The notes: generated by a model not told the origin, from the sequence alone. 64,000 bases of DNA from Metridium senile (GCA_949775045.1 OX459110.1:3997229-4061228), one strand, 5' to 3'; shown: positions 12,501-50,204, numbered from the stretch's first letter. Program-made: numbers and translations.

Positions 12501-13989
12501 AATGTACACATTATCAAAGCATTGAAATACTTAAAAATTCCATGGGATGTAATCAAATTCTAAAGAACATATTACAGGCTATCTAGGCCAAGGTTGTTCG
12601 ATGAGGACCGTGAAAAGGCCTATAAGCATGAACCCAGGATTGACTCTACATGTTCTATTAGGAGTTATGATATATTTATAATAATATATTTGTATTTATA
12701 TGGCACATATTCCATAGAGATATGGGTTGGTTACCATTTAATCAGAAATTCCGGTAATTCCGGGTATTTTTTAAATGGTACAACTTACTCCCACTGGAAA
12801 ATTTGTGATGCACTTGAAAAGTTGTGATGCACAAGAGGTACTCCACTTTTTACCGGAAAATCGCGTACCATTTACAACTTGTCCACAAGAATTTCTTGCC
12901 CCAGCTCTTTCTCACTTGTACAACTAAATTGTTTTTACAGCAGTAAGCCCAAAAGTAGAATTTCTACGTGCTATTGCAAATGGAACACAAACCTCCCAGG
13001 AACGACTGGGGATTATGAAAAGCTGGTTACCATTTATGCCATTCCGGATTAACTGGAAATGCTACCGGAATTTCCGATTAAATGGTAAACAACCATTCAT
13101 ATGCGGGATTAGCACTAACCCAGGATTAACTCTATAGGTTTTAATAAGAGTTCAAACAGTGTCAGCACTAACCAAAGAGCCAAAATATATACATTTAAAT
13201 TTATTGATCTTCTGTACAAAAAAACGTTAAAACGACTAGTCACTACTTACGCATTCAAGTCCCACAGACGAAGAGTTTTGTCCCATGATCCAGACAAGGC
13301 AAACTGGCCATCTGATGACATCACGACGTCAGATACAAAGTGATTGTGTCCTCTAAGACATTTGTCAGGAACGCCATAGTTGGCATCATCTCTGGTCAAC
13401 TTCCAGCTAATGATGGTCTTGTCTGAAATAGAAAATAGGTAAGGTAAGAAAGATAAAAAAGAAGTACTATATTTCTCTTTTTTGCAGAACGTCTGCTAGC
13501 ATTTATAATTACCATCTAAAGTAATAGCACAACTGATTTGATATGATATAGTAACAACAATATTCAAATAGTTCTAGCAATAGTTATATTCCGTTGAATG
13601 ATTAAATCCGAACATTGGTAAGTAACACTATCTTATACGATGTACAGATTATCGCATTTATAGCATCGAAAATTAAACACGAGATCAAAAGATTGTGATT
13701 CATCAAATTGAATATATAAAATAATAGTTGTACAATTTTATTTTTTAGAATATTCAGTGTTAGAGACCATCATTTGATTGATGTCATAGCATAAATAGAG
13801 GAGTATTCTTTAATTATTTCTTTGGATTACACCATTGGAAACGTTAAGAAAAGAAGCCTCGAAGATCGGCAAGAACGTACCTCTAGAACTTGACAAAATA
13901 GTATCTGGATTCAAAGGATTTGTGGCAATTTGGGTAACCCATCCATTGTGACCCTTAAGAGTTCCTTTTAGAACAAGTTGCTCGGACAT
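6560..13989 (-). CDS. RACK1: RACK1, receptor for activated C kinase 1 (Gbeta2-like WD40 protein)
   Basis: A seven-bladed WD40 protein that sits on the 40S ribosomal subunit head and scaffolds PKC, Src and other signalling proteins. Six coding exons on the minus strand: 13881-13989, 13251-13422, 10726-10969, 9546-9656, 7345-7485, 6560-6730. They total 948 nt, giving 315 aa plus TAG, close to the usual 317. All introns are GT-AG and the phases agree. The start [17 protein letters not shown] is characteristic, and the blades end in WKL, WDL, WNT, WNL, WDL, WDL and WQV. The exon 5 blade carries [13 protein letters not shown]. The upstream TCTT/CTCTC-rich leader fits a 5' TOP mRNA. It is divergent from COPA. 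Introns 2 to 5 are packed with MITEs and a GAT minisatellite. Intron 2 carries a copy of the gene's own promoter/leader (11192-11319). Confidence 0.97.
6778..7310. repeat. GAT-rich minisatellite in RACK1 intron 5
   Basis: ATGATG/GTGATG-type triplets grade into longer units such as GATAATGATGCTGGTTAGGA, repeated about five times (7025-7270). Long repetitive frames read on both strands here are artefacts of the repeat. Confidence 0.85.
7737..8857. repeat. Putative 1.1-kb inverted-repeat element in RACK1 intron 4
   Basis: TGTGGTTACTCCCACTCTA near 7738 is inverted near 8838-8857. A separate foldback (GCCTAGTTTATACGTCGAAT, 7831-7948) is nested within. No transposase is readable. The outer pairing is only about 20 bp, so the limits are tentative. 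Confidence 0.4.
8914..9281. repeat. Interspersed repeat (foldback arm plus ~175-bp unit), RACK1 intron 4
   Basis: TCATCTTGAGTGATCTGC...GCAATTAGGTGT is followed by the unit from ATATCCCAACATGAAGACCA to GGTTTGGATCTTGCACAAG. The same composite recurs at 11926-12285 and, inverted, at 30310-30535. A near-identical ~37-bp sequence flanks it on both sides (8914-8950 and 9244-9281). Confidence 0.7.
9358..9525. repeat. MITE-like repeat with a copy at 39610-39800
   Basis: TTTTTGTACCACATGACC...TGATTTCCATAGTAAT is self-complementary. It recurs in inverse orientation in COPA intron 34. Confidence 0.7.
9826..10114. mobile_element. Tc1/mariner-type MITE, copy 1 (289 bp)
   Basis: Terminal inverted repeats of about 50 bp contain CCTTACCGTAGCCACCTAAT at the left, with its inverse (ATTGGGTGGCCACGGTAAGG) at the right. 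TA precedes the left end; the right TA appears mutated to CA. Same family as 24311-24607 and 42490-42777. Non-coding. Confidence 0.85.
10534..10690. repeat. 17-bp tandem repeat CTATCGCTATTGTATTT
   Basis: About nine head-to-tail copies in RACK1 intron 3, shortening to TTTTCACTATTGTA near the end. Confidence 0.9.
11192..11319 (-). promoter_or_regulatory. Duplicate of the RACK1 leader/core promoter inside RACK1 intron 2
   Basis: This block is nearly identical to 14030-14157, which lies directly upstream of the RACK1 start codon. It includes the pyrimidine-rich tract CTCCTTCCTCTCCCTTTT and the downstream CTTCGGCCATTACATTG. It sits in sense orientation 223 bp upstream of coding exon 3. Whether it fires as an internal promoter cannot be told from sequence. 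Confidence 0.85.
11418..11538. repeat. Foldback MITE
   Basis: ATGGTGACC at the left is mirrored by GGTCACCAT at the right, and GCTAGCCAGTCAAGAACAAT pairs within. A related arm is found at about 24638-24715. Confidence 0.75.
11617..11917. mobile_element. Long-TIR MITE (CCTGCAAAGGATGTC family), copy 1
   Basis: Arms of about 70 bp run from TATACACCAATTTCAAAAAT to GCCTGCAAAGGATGTC and return inverted (GACATCCTTTGCAAGC...ATTTTTGAAATAGGTATA). Copies lie at 38930-39293 and 48327-48606. TA-rich flanks are compatible with a TA target. Confidence 0.8.
11926..12285. repeat. Foldback plus ~175-bp unit, second composite copy
   Basis: The left part is the ACACCTA-TTGCAAG foldback. The right part repeats ATATCCCAACATGAAGACCA...CTTGCACAAG, as at 8914-9281. 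Confidence 0.75.
12448..12575. repeat. Foldback MITE, GCATGTAATATAT family, copy 1
   Basis: GCATGTAATATATCTTTACA at the left is answered by TCAAATTCTAAAGAACATAT at the right. Similar elements lie at 15514-15635 and 30536-30662. Confidence 0.7.
12722..13099. repeat. Inverted-repeat element in RACK1 intron 2
   Basis: GGTTGGTTACCATTTAATC...ATTCCGG (12725-12760) is inverted at 13060-13097. The interior is non-coding. Confidence 0.7.
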
Positions 13990-14670
13990 GATGGCTTTAT
14001 TTTGGCCAAGATTCTGACGGATTGTGAATCCACCACAATGTAATGGCCGAAGATACAAGGCAAAAGAGAGAGGAAGGAGCGAGGACACGAACTTGAGACT
14101 GGGCCCGAACGAAAATAAAACATTAGGGAGGGGAGGGTAAGAGTCTAGAAAAAAAACCCCGAAGAGTCGAAAATTGATTGAAACAAAGTGAAAAGATATT
14201 TGTTTTAGCAATAATTCAAACAAATCAAATTCAAATTCAGATTATTTTTATAATATGTCTGTGTACATTAGTACAAATGAAAAAAATGTCATAAATATTT
14301 CACATTTTAAATTAAAAAAAATATTAACCCATCTTCTTTATAGAACAATTTTTTAGAATAAATATTTTTAGCAGAACATTGCCTTTTTAATTAAGTATAA
14401 AGATTTTTAGTGTGAAGATCTGAAGAGTACTTGTTTTAAATTGGCTATTTGGGCTTCCTGTGTTGGGTCTTCAAGACTACTTCATATCGAGGCTTCTACA
14501 CATGTCTGAAGTGACGTGGCGGACGCCATATTGATTTTCTTTACATTCGTCCTTTCTTCCTCCAGTTTTACCGGCTTCTCTTAAAACAACACAGCTACAA
14601 AAACGCCACAAACAGATACAAGTCTCTTTATAGAGGTCTAAGTCCTTATCAAGACTGATTTATCTCCAAA
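13990..14670. promoter_or_regulatory. Divergent RACK1/COPA promoter region
   Basis: The two start codons face away from each other 681 bp apart. On the RACK1 side a pyrimidine tract CTTCCTCTCTCTTTTG (minus strand, 14075-14060) fits a TOP transcription start. On the COPA side the leader runs from about 14590, just past TTCTTCCTCCAG at 14549-14560. No TATA box is obvious on either side. The middle is AT-rich. Confidence 0.6.
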
Positions 14671-42122
<27,452 letters not shown>

Positions 42123-42489
42123 TACTGATATCGAATATTCTTTAATAGTAAATAATTGATTTTTAACTTTATGGAGACAAAAAGATCTACAGACCATCAA
42201 CATTTAATAAACGACCACGAAACCGTGTTACGATGGCTTTGCTTATGGTGATCAGTGATGATGATAGTGATGTTCAAGATGATGTCAGTTAAGATGGTGA
42301 TAATCATGATGATGTTGATTGTGGTAATTAAAATCATGATGATAATGATGAGTAAGATAATGTCAGTTAAGATGGTGATGATGATAATCATCATGATGAT
42401 GGTAATTAAGTCCATGGACATCGTGAAAGTGATGATGATGATCTCAATGATGTTGGTGATGATAATGATGATCAAGTTGTTGGTAATTA
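42123..42489. other. COPA 3' flank, GAT-rich
   Basis: The 3' UTR probably ends after TTTAATAAACG near 42203. The remainder is GATGAT-type low complexity. Confidence 0.5.
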
Positions 42490-42777
42490 CAGCATAACGC
42501 GCCTTACTGTGGCCACCCAATTAAAAGTTTTGTGCAAGTTAGCTTAGCGTTCAAAAGTTTCTCTTTTCAAATTTATTGCTACACCTTTTCAAATTTAAAC
42601 ATCCTAGGAGGTTTTTCAGACACTTGTACACTTCCCTCTTCGCTTTGAACATTTCAAAGTGTTTATCGTTTGTCACTCGGCGGTTGTACTTCTATATTAA
42701 GGTCAAATTCTCTCTTTCTGATTGGTTACCTTGTACAAAACTTAAATTAGGTGGCCACGGTAAGGTGCGTCGCGCTG
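42490..42777. mobile_element. Tc1/mariner-type MITE, copy 3 (288 bp)
   Basis: CAGCATAACGCGCCTTACTG at the left and GGTAAGGTGCGTCGCGCTG at the right, flanked by TA at 42488-42489 and 42778-42779. Confidence 0.92.
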
Positions 42778-43392
42778 TAAGGTGTTGGTATTGGTGATCA
42801 CAATTATGATGGTGTTGATAATGATGATGATTGTGACAATGATAATAAATATGATCACGATGATGAAACTAATAATATTATGTTGACTTGTTTCAAATAA
42901 TGATTATATACAATAATAACAATCAGTAATTTCAAAAGATGTGAAACAATATTCAAGATGATATTTTAGCACGTCGTGGCAAAAGAGTTTCAACAATTCT
43001 CCTATTAAACAGCTTTGCAAACAAAGTAGTCGATACATTAATAATCTCATTCTCAGTTTTTTTCAGACAGAATCGTTGCATCTTGACCATCAATTTCATT
43101 TTCAATTTGATTTTTTTTCTAATCCATCAATCTGCATATGTCTCAAATCAACCAGTGATCGACTGGCTGGGCCCCTAATGTCTACGTCACACAAGGCGAC
43201 TTTCTACGCTTGGTGGAGCGAATTTTGATCATCGTCAATCGCCAGCGAATTTAATCGCCGATATCTGACTTGTCATATATGGGCGAACTCTATCGCTAAC
43301 CGCGCCGATCACTGAAGATCGCTCAAAACATTTGTAATCGCAACAGCAGGCACATAACGATTTTCAGGCGGCGTTGGAAATATTCCAGTTTC
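42778..43392. other. Intergenic, no gene seen
   Basis: GAT-rich to 42880, then AT-rich unique sequence. A GC-richer patch (43150-43380) has short GATCGC/GCGATT-like motifs. No coding potential is recognised. Confidence 0.4.
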
Positions 43393-43610
43393 GTGTTATC
43401 CAGCACAGCTGTACTGTTTGTACAAAAGGTGCATTTGTACAGTACAGGTACAACCTCGATTCAGCGAAAATTCAAAGGTGGATTTTATTGTTTAAAAGCG
43501 ATAGCATTTTCTGTGTTTTGCTTGTAATTTTTAAAAATGTTCACAACAAATTGAGGTTTAGTCTGTATAGATGCGTCCTTTGTCAAAAAGTACAGCGGTG
43601 ATAGAAAACG
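43393..43610. repeat. CACCGCTGTAC MITE, copy 5
   Basis: GTGTTATCCAGCACAGCTGT at the left and TACAGCGGTGATAGAAAACG at the right; more diverged than the other copies. Confidence 0.65.
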
Positions 43611-43639
43611 AGTAACTAGAGTATTGGCTCCAACATGCA

Positions 43640-43840
43640 AGTGACAAATCGCTTAGTGTCTGATGTAGGACTTTCCACAAGTTGCTCGGCAACTTTTCCG
43701 ATTTCGAGCAACTTTCGTTCTTTTTTTTTTTTATTTTTACATGAATTCTAACTGTTAGATTTTTGGGCAACTTTTAAGCAACTTTTTGTGTTTTTTGTTT
43801 AAGCAACTTTTTGGGAAATTGTGAGCAACTTTTTTTGACT
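43640..43840. repeat. AGCAACTTTTTG short repeats
   Basis: Six to seven irregularly spaced copies of GAGCAACTTTT/AAGCAACTTTTT in T-rich sequence. Confidence 0.6.
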
Positions 43841-44399
43841 TTAAAAGGATGATGTAATAGACCAGAAAAAGACAAAAACTTGTCGAACGTTGGAGATCAC
43901 GATGCCACGATTTGTAAACAAAATGTAGTATTACTTATCTAATGTATTTGGAGAACATAACGTAGATATGTTAGTGTTGTATTTACAAATAAAAGTTATT
44001 ATTACAAATGGTACGATGTTTGTCTATGGGAATCGAAATGTTATAAGCTTTTGTCGGGCGAAGCCGGGAAATTACAGTAAATCTATAATTTAACTGTACA
44101 AGATAAGTAAATCATTTCTAATTGGATAAAAGGTTATTTTGTAAATCATTCTGATACTAGTAGTTCTTGTTAATTTGGTTAATATTCCTTCGATATTGTT
44201 TACTTTCTAGTTTGATTAATGTTCGTTCGTCCCTTTGTTGCATTTCTTTGCATGTTTGTTTTACTTGTTTGATTTATTGTTTGTTTATTCCTTCCTTTGT
44301 TTTTACATGTTTTTTTTGTTTTACTTGTTTGTTTGTTTGTTTGTTTGTTTGTTTGTTTGTCTGTCTGTCTGTTTGTCTGTCTGTTTGTTTGTTTGTTTG

Positions 44400-47136
44400 T
44401 TACACGATATCTTGGGAACTTTTACCAAACGTTCCATAGTTTGTGGATACGGCTTCTTGTTGCACCACACCAGCGTCAATAGGATTGTTGGTTAAGATTC
44501 CCTGGCTATCTTGCCTGTGCGAGCTCTTTTTACACAAACAATTGCAACATGCGCAAATACACCAACATCCATCATCACAAATAAATGGTGCTGGATCCTC
44601 CCTAATCTTCTTGACTTTCTTGGCAAGACTCGAAAGTCTCTTTCTATGTTTTGTTTTAAACTGACGAAATAAATTCCCTCTTAGCCAGTAATGATCGCAG
44701 TAGCAGGTGTCAAAGGCATGTTGTAACTCCTGCAGAATAGTTAGGAAGCATTCTTGGATATTTTCTTCGACCCAAAAGCTGACTGGCTTCTTTTCCAGAG
44801 TGTTGAGAAAGACAGTCTTAATGTGGTACGATGATAATTCAGGAAGAATTGGCTGCAGGTGGTCCTTTAGGATTACTTTCACGGCCAGCAAACATTTCCT
44901 GGCAATATCTGGTACAAGTTTGGATAATTCTAACTCAGGCACGGAGAAGGAATATCTCCAAGACGGTAGATGTCGTCCTTCTTGGTCAAGTGGTATAGGT
45001 ACTAGATGGAAACCTTTAGAAGAGATCCTTTGAACATCTTCCAAACTTGGCCAAAGTCGCTCTCTGAGTTGCCAGTCACTTGATGATGGCCACTGTGGAC
45101 ATTTGATGCATAATACAATATCGCCTTCAAATTGTTTAAGTTCTTCATTGAGATACACTGTAACTTTAACAGAGGGAGCATTGATGTTGGCTCGTATAGG
45201 GTTGAGGCAAAGATAAGAACGGGAATACCCTGAAAGAGTATGCACTTTGGACATTCGTACAGCTTCATGAACGGACTGTAGAAATTGGTGTGAATCAAGT
45301 ATTTGGTATCCTATAGATAGACTAGGGTCGCGATACTCGAGTTGACAATAACCGTGCTTGACCTTCCTTTCATTAATGCGTTGGAGTTTAATGCGAGTAT
45401 TCCCATGCTGATTGAATGTAGCTGTGTAGTTCTCACAGCAGAACATGACATCATAATCTGAACACAATGACTCGTAAACTGTGGGAAAGTTTTTTCTTTC
45501 AGAAAATGGAAGACCAAACCTCTCCTCAGTGCTTCCCACAAAGAAGTAGTTGAAAGTGTTCACCGTAGAGTTTTCCAGCTGGAATTTAACTTCATCTAAG
45601 AAAGAGATTACCTGTTCTTTAAGGCCCTGTATTTGTTCATTGGATGGTAACTCATGGTCGATGTCAAGAAGGATCATTTTAAGGTCCAATGAACATGTCC
45701 CGGTGAATTTGCACCGTCTACGTCCACATGCTATTGGACACACTTTTGCCTGAAAAAGAGATTCAGGGACCACAAAGTGAGTGTCTTTCAGTTGCATGAT
45801 TCGGGGGCGGGGGGAGATTGGACCACAAAGTGAGTGTCTGTCAGTTGCATGATTCCGGGGGGGGGGGGCTCCCCCGTGTGTACCAACGATTTCACTGGTA
45901 TTTAAGCAATGTGCATGCATTTCAGGGAGCATTTGCCGGGCGGTAAACTTTGAAAACTTTGGTATACAAAGCCACAAAACCCGGGAGCATGTTCAGGGAG
46001 CGAAACCTTTCGCGACGAGCGTACCCGATACTTTTACCGGCCCGAATCCCCGACGAGTTTAGTGCCTAGCAATAAGACATACAGTAAAAACTCACGTATA
46101 AGAACCTATACCATTTAAGAACTCGTTAGGCTAAAATTACACATTTAAGCACCCTTCACATAAGAACCACGCTAGAATCTAAACAGGTTCTTATTTTCAA
46201 AAACAGCAATTCATTTACATCACTCATCCAATACAAAAAGGAACAAAAAATAGCCATATGAACACTGTTTGCATGCATGTATTATAAGATGATACTACAT
46301 CGGTAACTGTTGATATTATTATGGGGCACATACATGTATCAGGTCGAGGGATTATGTTCTTTAACTGTGTAAGTAAAAAACATGCATAAATGATTCAATA
46401 TAGTGTCGGCCACACCATAGCTATTTTAATATCTATTAACTATGGCCACACCAATGAATATACATTATTGTTTTGAACAAAAATTAAGAACCTAGTTAAG
46501 AAACTACAATTGGCGAATAAAATAATGACTACAATTGTTAACAAAATGGCGGAAATTCGGGGTTTATCGGATCAAAATGGCGGACTTTTTCTCAATTATC
46601 CTGAACTCAAGATTTGAATTCGTCCGGGGTTGGCAGCTCTGTATTCTCTATGTATTCTTTGAGAGGTCAAGGGTAATTTGATATTCCCAAGTGAAAATCC
46701 AACGCTTACTTCACAACGTTTTGTATATTTATGCGTAATTACAATCTATAAAGTTTAATTATAGAAAAGTATTCTGTATGATGATGATGAAGATGATGAT
46801 AGTACTAATAATACTGATGATGACAATGATGGTGATTAGCGCCCTGGATGACAAATTATGATGTTGCTGATGATGTTGATTCTCTAGTGTTCATAATGAT
46901 GATTATATGGTTATACTTACCATCAATACTATTCCATAGCGCCAGATATATCCTCCTGCGTATAGGATCAACAAAATCATAATAAACAAAAATGATCCTT
47001 CTATAACCTGAGAATCATAGTCCAAACCAAGAAGAAGAGCGAAGAGAAATACTAGCAGTAAACACATTGACAAAGCGATCAGTTCTCCATAGTATACATG
47101 TTCAATTCTGAAGCGTTTTAGAAGAAAGTTCTTCAT
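44400..47136 (-). CDS. cGAS-like receptor (Mab-21/cGAS nucleotidyltransferase) with N-terminal membrane hairpin, paralog A
   Basis: Two exons, 46921-47136 and 44400-45749, joined in phase 0 (CTTAC donor and polypyrimidine-CAG acceptor on the minus strand); 521 aa plus TAA. cGAS-like enzymes make cyclic dinucleotide signals for STING on sensing nucleic acid. Exon 1 encodes a basic 16-residue start and two hydrophobic segments (about 17-38 and 48-70), predicted to form a hairpin that leaves the enzyme cytosolic. Exon 2 has the GS motif (144-145), SDYDVMF with acids D170 and D172 (cGAS has EFDVMF), and a third acid D282 in GDIVLCIKCPQWP. W-R-x-SFS, SYHIKT and NLF of the Mab-21 C-lobe follow. The zinc-ribbon insertion of cGAS is absent. 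A Cys-rich stretch (463-478, CDDGCWCICACCNCLC) sits near the C-terminus. The catalytic set looks complete; exon linkage is inferred from phase and from the same arrangement in paralog B. Confidence 0.8.
45750..46920 (-). other. Intron of cGAS-like paralog A
   Basis: Holds two ~65-bp direct repeats (GACCACAAAGTGAGTGTCT, 45768 and 45820) with G-runs, a CCCCCGTGTGTACCAACGAT motif shared with the paralog B intron at 57055-57075, and otherwise AT-rich sequence. The exon 2 frame happens to stay open into this intron up to 45977, but that extension is not conserved in B. Confidence 0.6.
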
Positions 47137-47429
47137 GATCTTATTCTAATACATTAATTTCCCAAGTTTTTTTTTTATATTCCTAAACACAGTAATGAAA
47201 ACTGCTATTTCCGCTATCTCGTCTTTTGTCATTCTCGTACCCAGGCTAACTCGGCTTTTGTCTGCTGCTGGACTGTGATGGGCTTCCTGTGGTACTCGCT
47301 CCAGTATTCCTTTCCTAGTAAATTCAATATGTGGGAATAAAGAACACAACATATAGCTTTTTTCTACTTTTTATTCACCTTTGTAACAACTTTAAAGTTT
47401 AATTTGTACGCCATGAAGAAAGCTAAGGA
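47137..47429. pseudogene. Duplicated divergent promoter plus first codons of UTP20 (relic)
   Basis: The segment aligns with 60526-60788: shared CCTAAACACAGTAATG, GGGCTTCCTGTGGTA, CGCTCCAGTA, AGTAAATTCAATATG, ACAACATATAGCT, ACAACTTTAAAGTTT and TACGCCATGAAGAAAGCTAAGG. The last is the UTP20 start (ATG 60772). Here homology stops after ATGAAGAAAGCTAAGG (47413-47428) and runs into sequence resembling 44058-44160, the 3' flank of paralog A. It is the junction of a tandem duplication. The remaining promoter probably serves paralog A. Confidence 0.88.
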
Positions 47430-48326
47430 AATTACAATCAATGTATAGTTTAATTGATCAAAATAAGTCAATTATTTCAAATTGGAAAGAGGAAATGTAT
47501 GGTGGCCCATAGCTGCCACTACATTTATAAACTTCTTTTGTTTGATTTTTGAAAATAAAAGTAAAATCAAATCCATTTTGAAAATCAAATCAAAAATAAA
47601 ATGAAAATGAAATTGAAAATGAAATTGAAAATGAAATTGAAAATGAAATTGAAAAGTAAAATGAAAATCAAAGGTAAAATCAAAATATAATATTCTTCAT
47701 CGCATTTACGTATATTTTGCAGTTTGAGAATCAAATAAAAGATTTGGGAATATTATCAAATTTCTCAGTATGTATACTGAACTCGTAGTTTCGTATCAAA
47801 AAACTCACTCGCTCGAAGACTCGCTCGTTCGTTTTTTTGATACTGCACAACTCGTGAATATTAAAGGCAGTCGAGGACTGCATGTGGCTAGCTTAACAGC
47901 AAAAGGAATATAGAGAATTGACGCATGAAAACCTATATTTATGCCTTATGATAGAACTGCATGGAACTGGGTCAAGTTGAGCAGAAATGCATTTACTGAT
48001 ATGAATTTTTACAATCGCATTTCTGAATTCTTGTCAAATTGAAAAGTAAAAGTAAAATGAAAATGAAATTGAAAATGAAAATCAAATTGAAAATCAAATT
48101 GAAAAGTAAAATGAAATTGAAAAGTAAAATCAAAATCAAAAGTAAAATCAAAATCAAAAGTAAAATCAAAAGTAATCGACGTGGCCCAGGGCTGCACGGA
48201 CCACGGGTGCCACTACCGTGATCCTTTGCGGCACGTGCTGTACTAAAGGTTTATTATCTTCGATTCAATAGCGGACACGGCTGGAGCAGTATCTATCATC
48301 TGTTGGTTTATATCGAGATTGCACGA

Positions 48327-48606
48327 CTTCGCTGTCGCAGCCATAGGTAGAGACTACACTCTAAAGCCTGCAAAGAGCGTCGGTAACATGAATATATATT
48401 GTTGGTTTATTACTCGTTTTTTCAATAAATGTCTGTTTCATCACCTACTACTGCAACAGCTAGTTGGTGGTCATATAACACAAACACGCACAAGCAAAAA
48501 TATGCTATGAATAACTCAAGAAGAGAAGACCTACATCCTTTGCAGGCTTCAGAGTGTGGACTGTAGCTTTGATTGCAAGAACAATTTTTGAAATAGGTAT
48601 ATATGA
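48327..48606. mobile_element. Long-TIR MITE (CCTGCAAAGGATGTC family), copy 3, nested
   Basis: CTAAAGCCTGCAAAGAGCGTC at the left, inverted as CATCCTTTGCAGGCTTCAGA at the right, ending ATTTTTGAAATAGGTATATA. It lies inside the 2.6-kb element, so it is younger or was captured. Confidence 0.75.
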
Positions 48607-49117
48607 ATATACAATGAACAAAACTATACTAGACTGTATAAAGATAATAGAACTTCTTGCTGTTCTATCTGTCCGTAGATAGAGCTTAAAATTTCAAAAA
48701 CAGTATTTAGCCGTAATTTTTTAACATATAATCATGTGATATGTACACATGTAAAACCATAAATCAGAAGGTATTAATTTAGGCAATACTTTTCTTGAAA
48801 AAAAAAAAGTCATTTTTATCTGTTACTATACTGTAAAGTTCTATATTGGATTTTTTTAGTTACTGTGTGACTAGCAGTACTGTAGTCACTTACAAAAACT
48901 TTTGATGAATGTTTGACATTAAATCGACGTGGCTGCGACCAATCAACTACAGATCGTAGTTCGACATTAATTAATACCCTCAACCATAACAGCTTGTGGC
49001 TCACGGTGTCCAGGGAATATGTCCGGGGATATGTTGATATATCTAGCCCGTTTTAATACAGCTTATCATATCATTCCGAGTCATACGTAACTTCATGATG
49101 GACCCAGCTCGGCATTT

Positions 49118-49305
49118 AAGAAATGAAATACGTCTTCTGTGTTTTCACGCGCTAATGAAAACCGAGATGCGTTTGGGAGAATTCGAGAGCAGATCAGTCC
49201 AAACACGAGACGAAGTCGAGTGTTTGGACCTGCTCGAGAAATCTCCCAAACGTATCGAGGTTTTCATAAGCCAGTGAAAAAACAGAAGACGTGTTTCATT
49301 TCTTT
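49118..49305. repeat. Foldback MITE nested in the 2.6-kb element
   Basis: AAGAAATGAAATACGTCTTC at the left pairs with GAAGACGTGTTTCATTTCTT at the right. CGAGCAGGTCCAAACACTCG pairs within. Confidence 0.8.
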
Positions 49306-50204
49306 TATAAAATAACAATCGCGCGAAAAGACGAAAAAAATACCCTTTTATTCGTTTGCATTGTCATTTCTCCCTACGTTGCTTTTTCTTGAAACTGACC
49401 AATAAGCGCGCGCGATCGAAAGATCAAAACAACGGATAAACTGACCGTTGAATGAGCGCGCGCTAGAAAATGGTGTGAGTGTTTCATGCTCTCATGAAAC
49501 ACGGTTGTTTGAACAATCAACGCGCGCGTACTATCCCAATTATTTTATAAACTTATTATAAATAATAAGCTTCTGTCTTTCCTGTATTGCTTCTTCGCTC
49601 TCGTTTCACCGCGTGTTTTAGGAGCTCATCTAACTCATCCTTTAGGGATATTCAGCAAAGTCGTGCAATCTCGATATAAACCAACAGATGATAGATACTG
49701 CTCCAGCCGTGTCCGCCATTGAATCGAAGATAATAAACCTTTAGTACAGCACGTGCCGCAAAGGATCACGGCAGTGGCAGCCGTGGTCCGTGGCAGTCCT
49801 GGGCCACGTCGAGTAAAGTGACTTCACTTTTACTTTTGATTTTAATTTTACTTTTGATTTTGATTTTACTTTTGATTTTGATTTTACTTTTGATTTTACT
49901 TTTAATTTTTATTTTACTTTTCAATTTCATTTTACTTTTCAATTTGATTTTCATTTTACTTTTGATTTTCATTTTACTTTTCAATTTGATTTTCATTTTA
50001 CTTTTGATTTTCATTTTACTTTTCAAAATGGATTTTATTTTACTTTTATTTTCAAAAATCAAACAAAAGAAGGTTATAAATGTAGTGGCAGCTATGGGCC
50101 ACCATAGAAATGTGTAAATCATTCTGATACAAGTAGCTTGTTTGCTTGTTTATTGGTTTCCTATTTCATGTTCATTTTTATTTTATTTTACTGGCTTGTT
50201 TGTT

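Larger units (their letters stand above)
47498..50106. mobile_element. 2.6-kb non-autonomous DNA element, TAT...ATA ends, 6-bp target duplication
   Basis: Left end TATGGTGGCCCATAGCTGCC is exactly inverted at the right end (GGCAGCTATGGGCCACCATA). GAAATG flanks both sides (47492-47497 and 50107-50112). The arms continue through AATCAAACAAAAGAAG and long AAAATGAAATTGA-type arrays, then GTGGCCCAGGGCTGC and GCGGCACGTGCTGTAC (48180-48330, inverted 49650-49810). No transposase frame is left. The terminal trinucleotides and 6-bp duplication fit the IS3EU superfamily as I recall it. Confidence 0.85.

Noticed and set aside
6560..13989. snoRNA genes in RACK1 introns, as in vertebrates
   Set aside because: I saw no convincing C/D or H/ACA box pair by eye. 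A dedicated snoRNA scan would decide.
45750..45977. N-terminal extension of the cGAS-like A enzyme exon read straight through the acceptor
   Set aside because: The extension consists of G-run repeats, is not conserved in paralog B, and a good polypyrimidine-CAG acceptor stands exactly where the two paralogs start to align in protein.
49095..49277. 60-aa plus-strand frame inside the 2.6-kb element
   Set aside because: It falls entirely on the arms of a foldback palindrome and has no similarity to a known protein.
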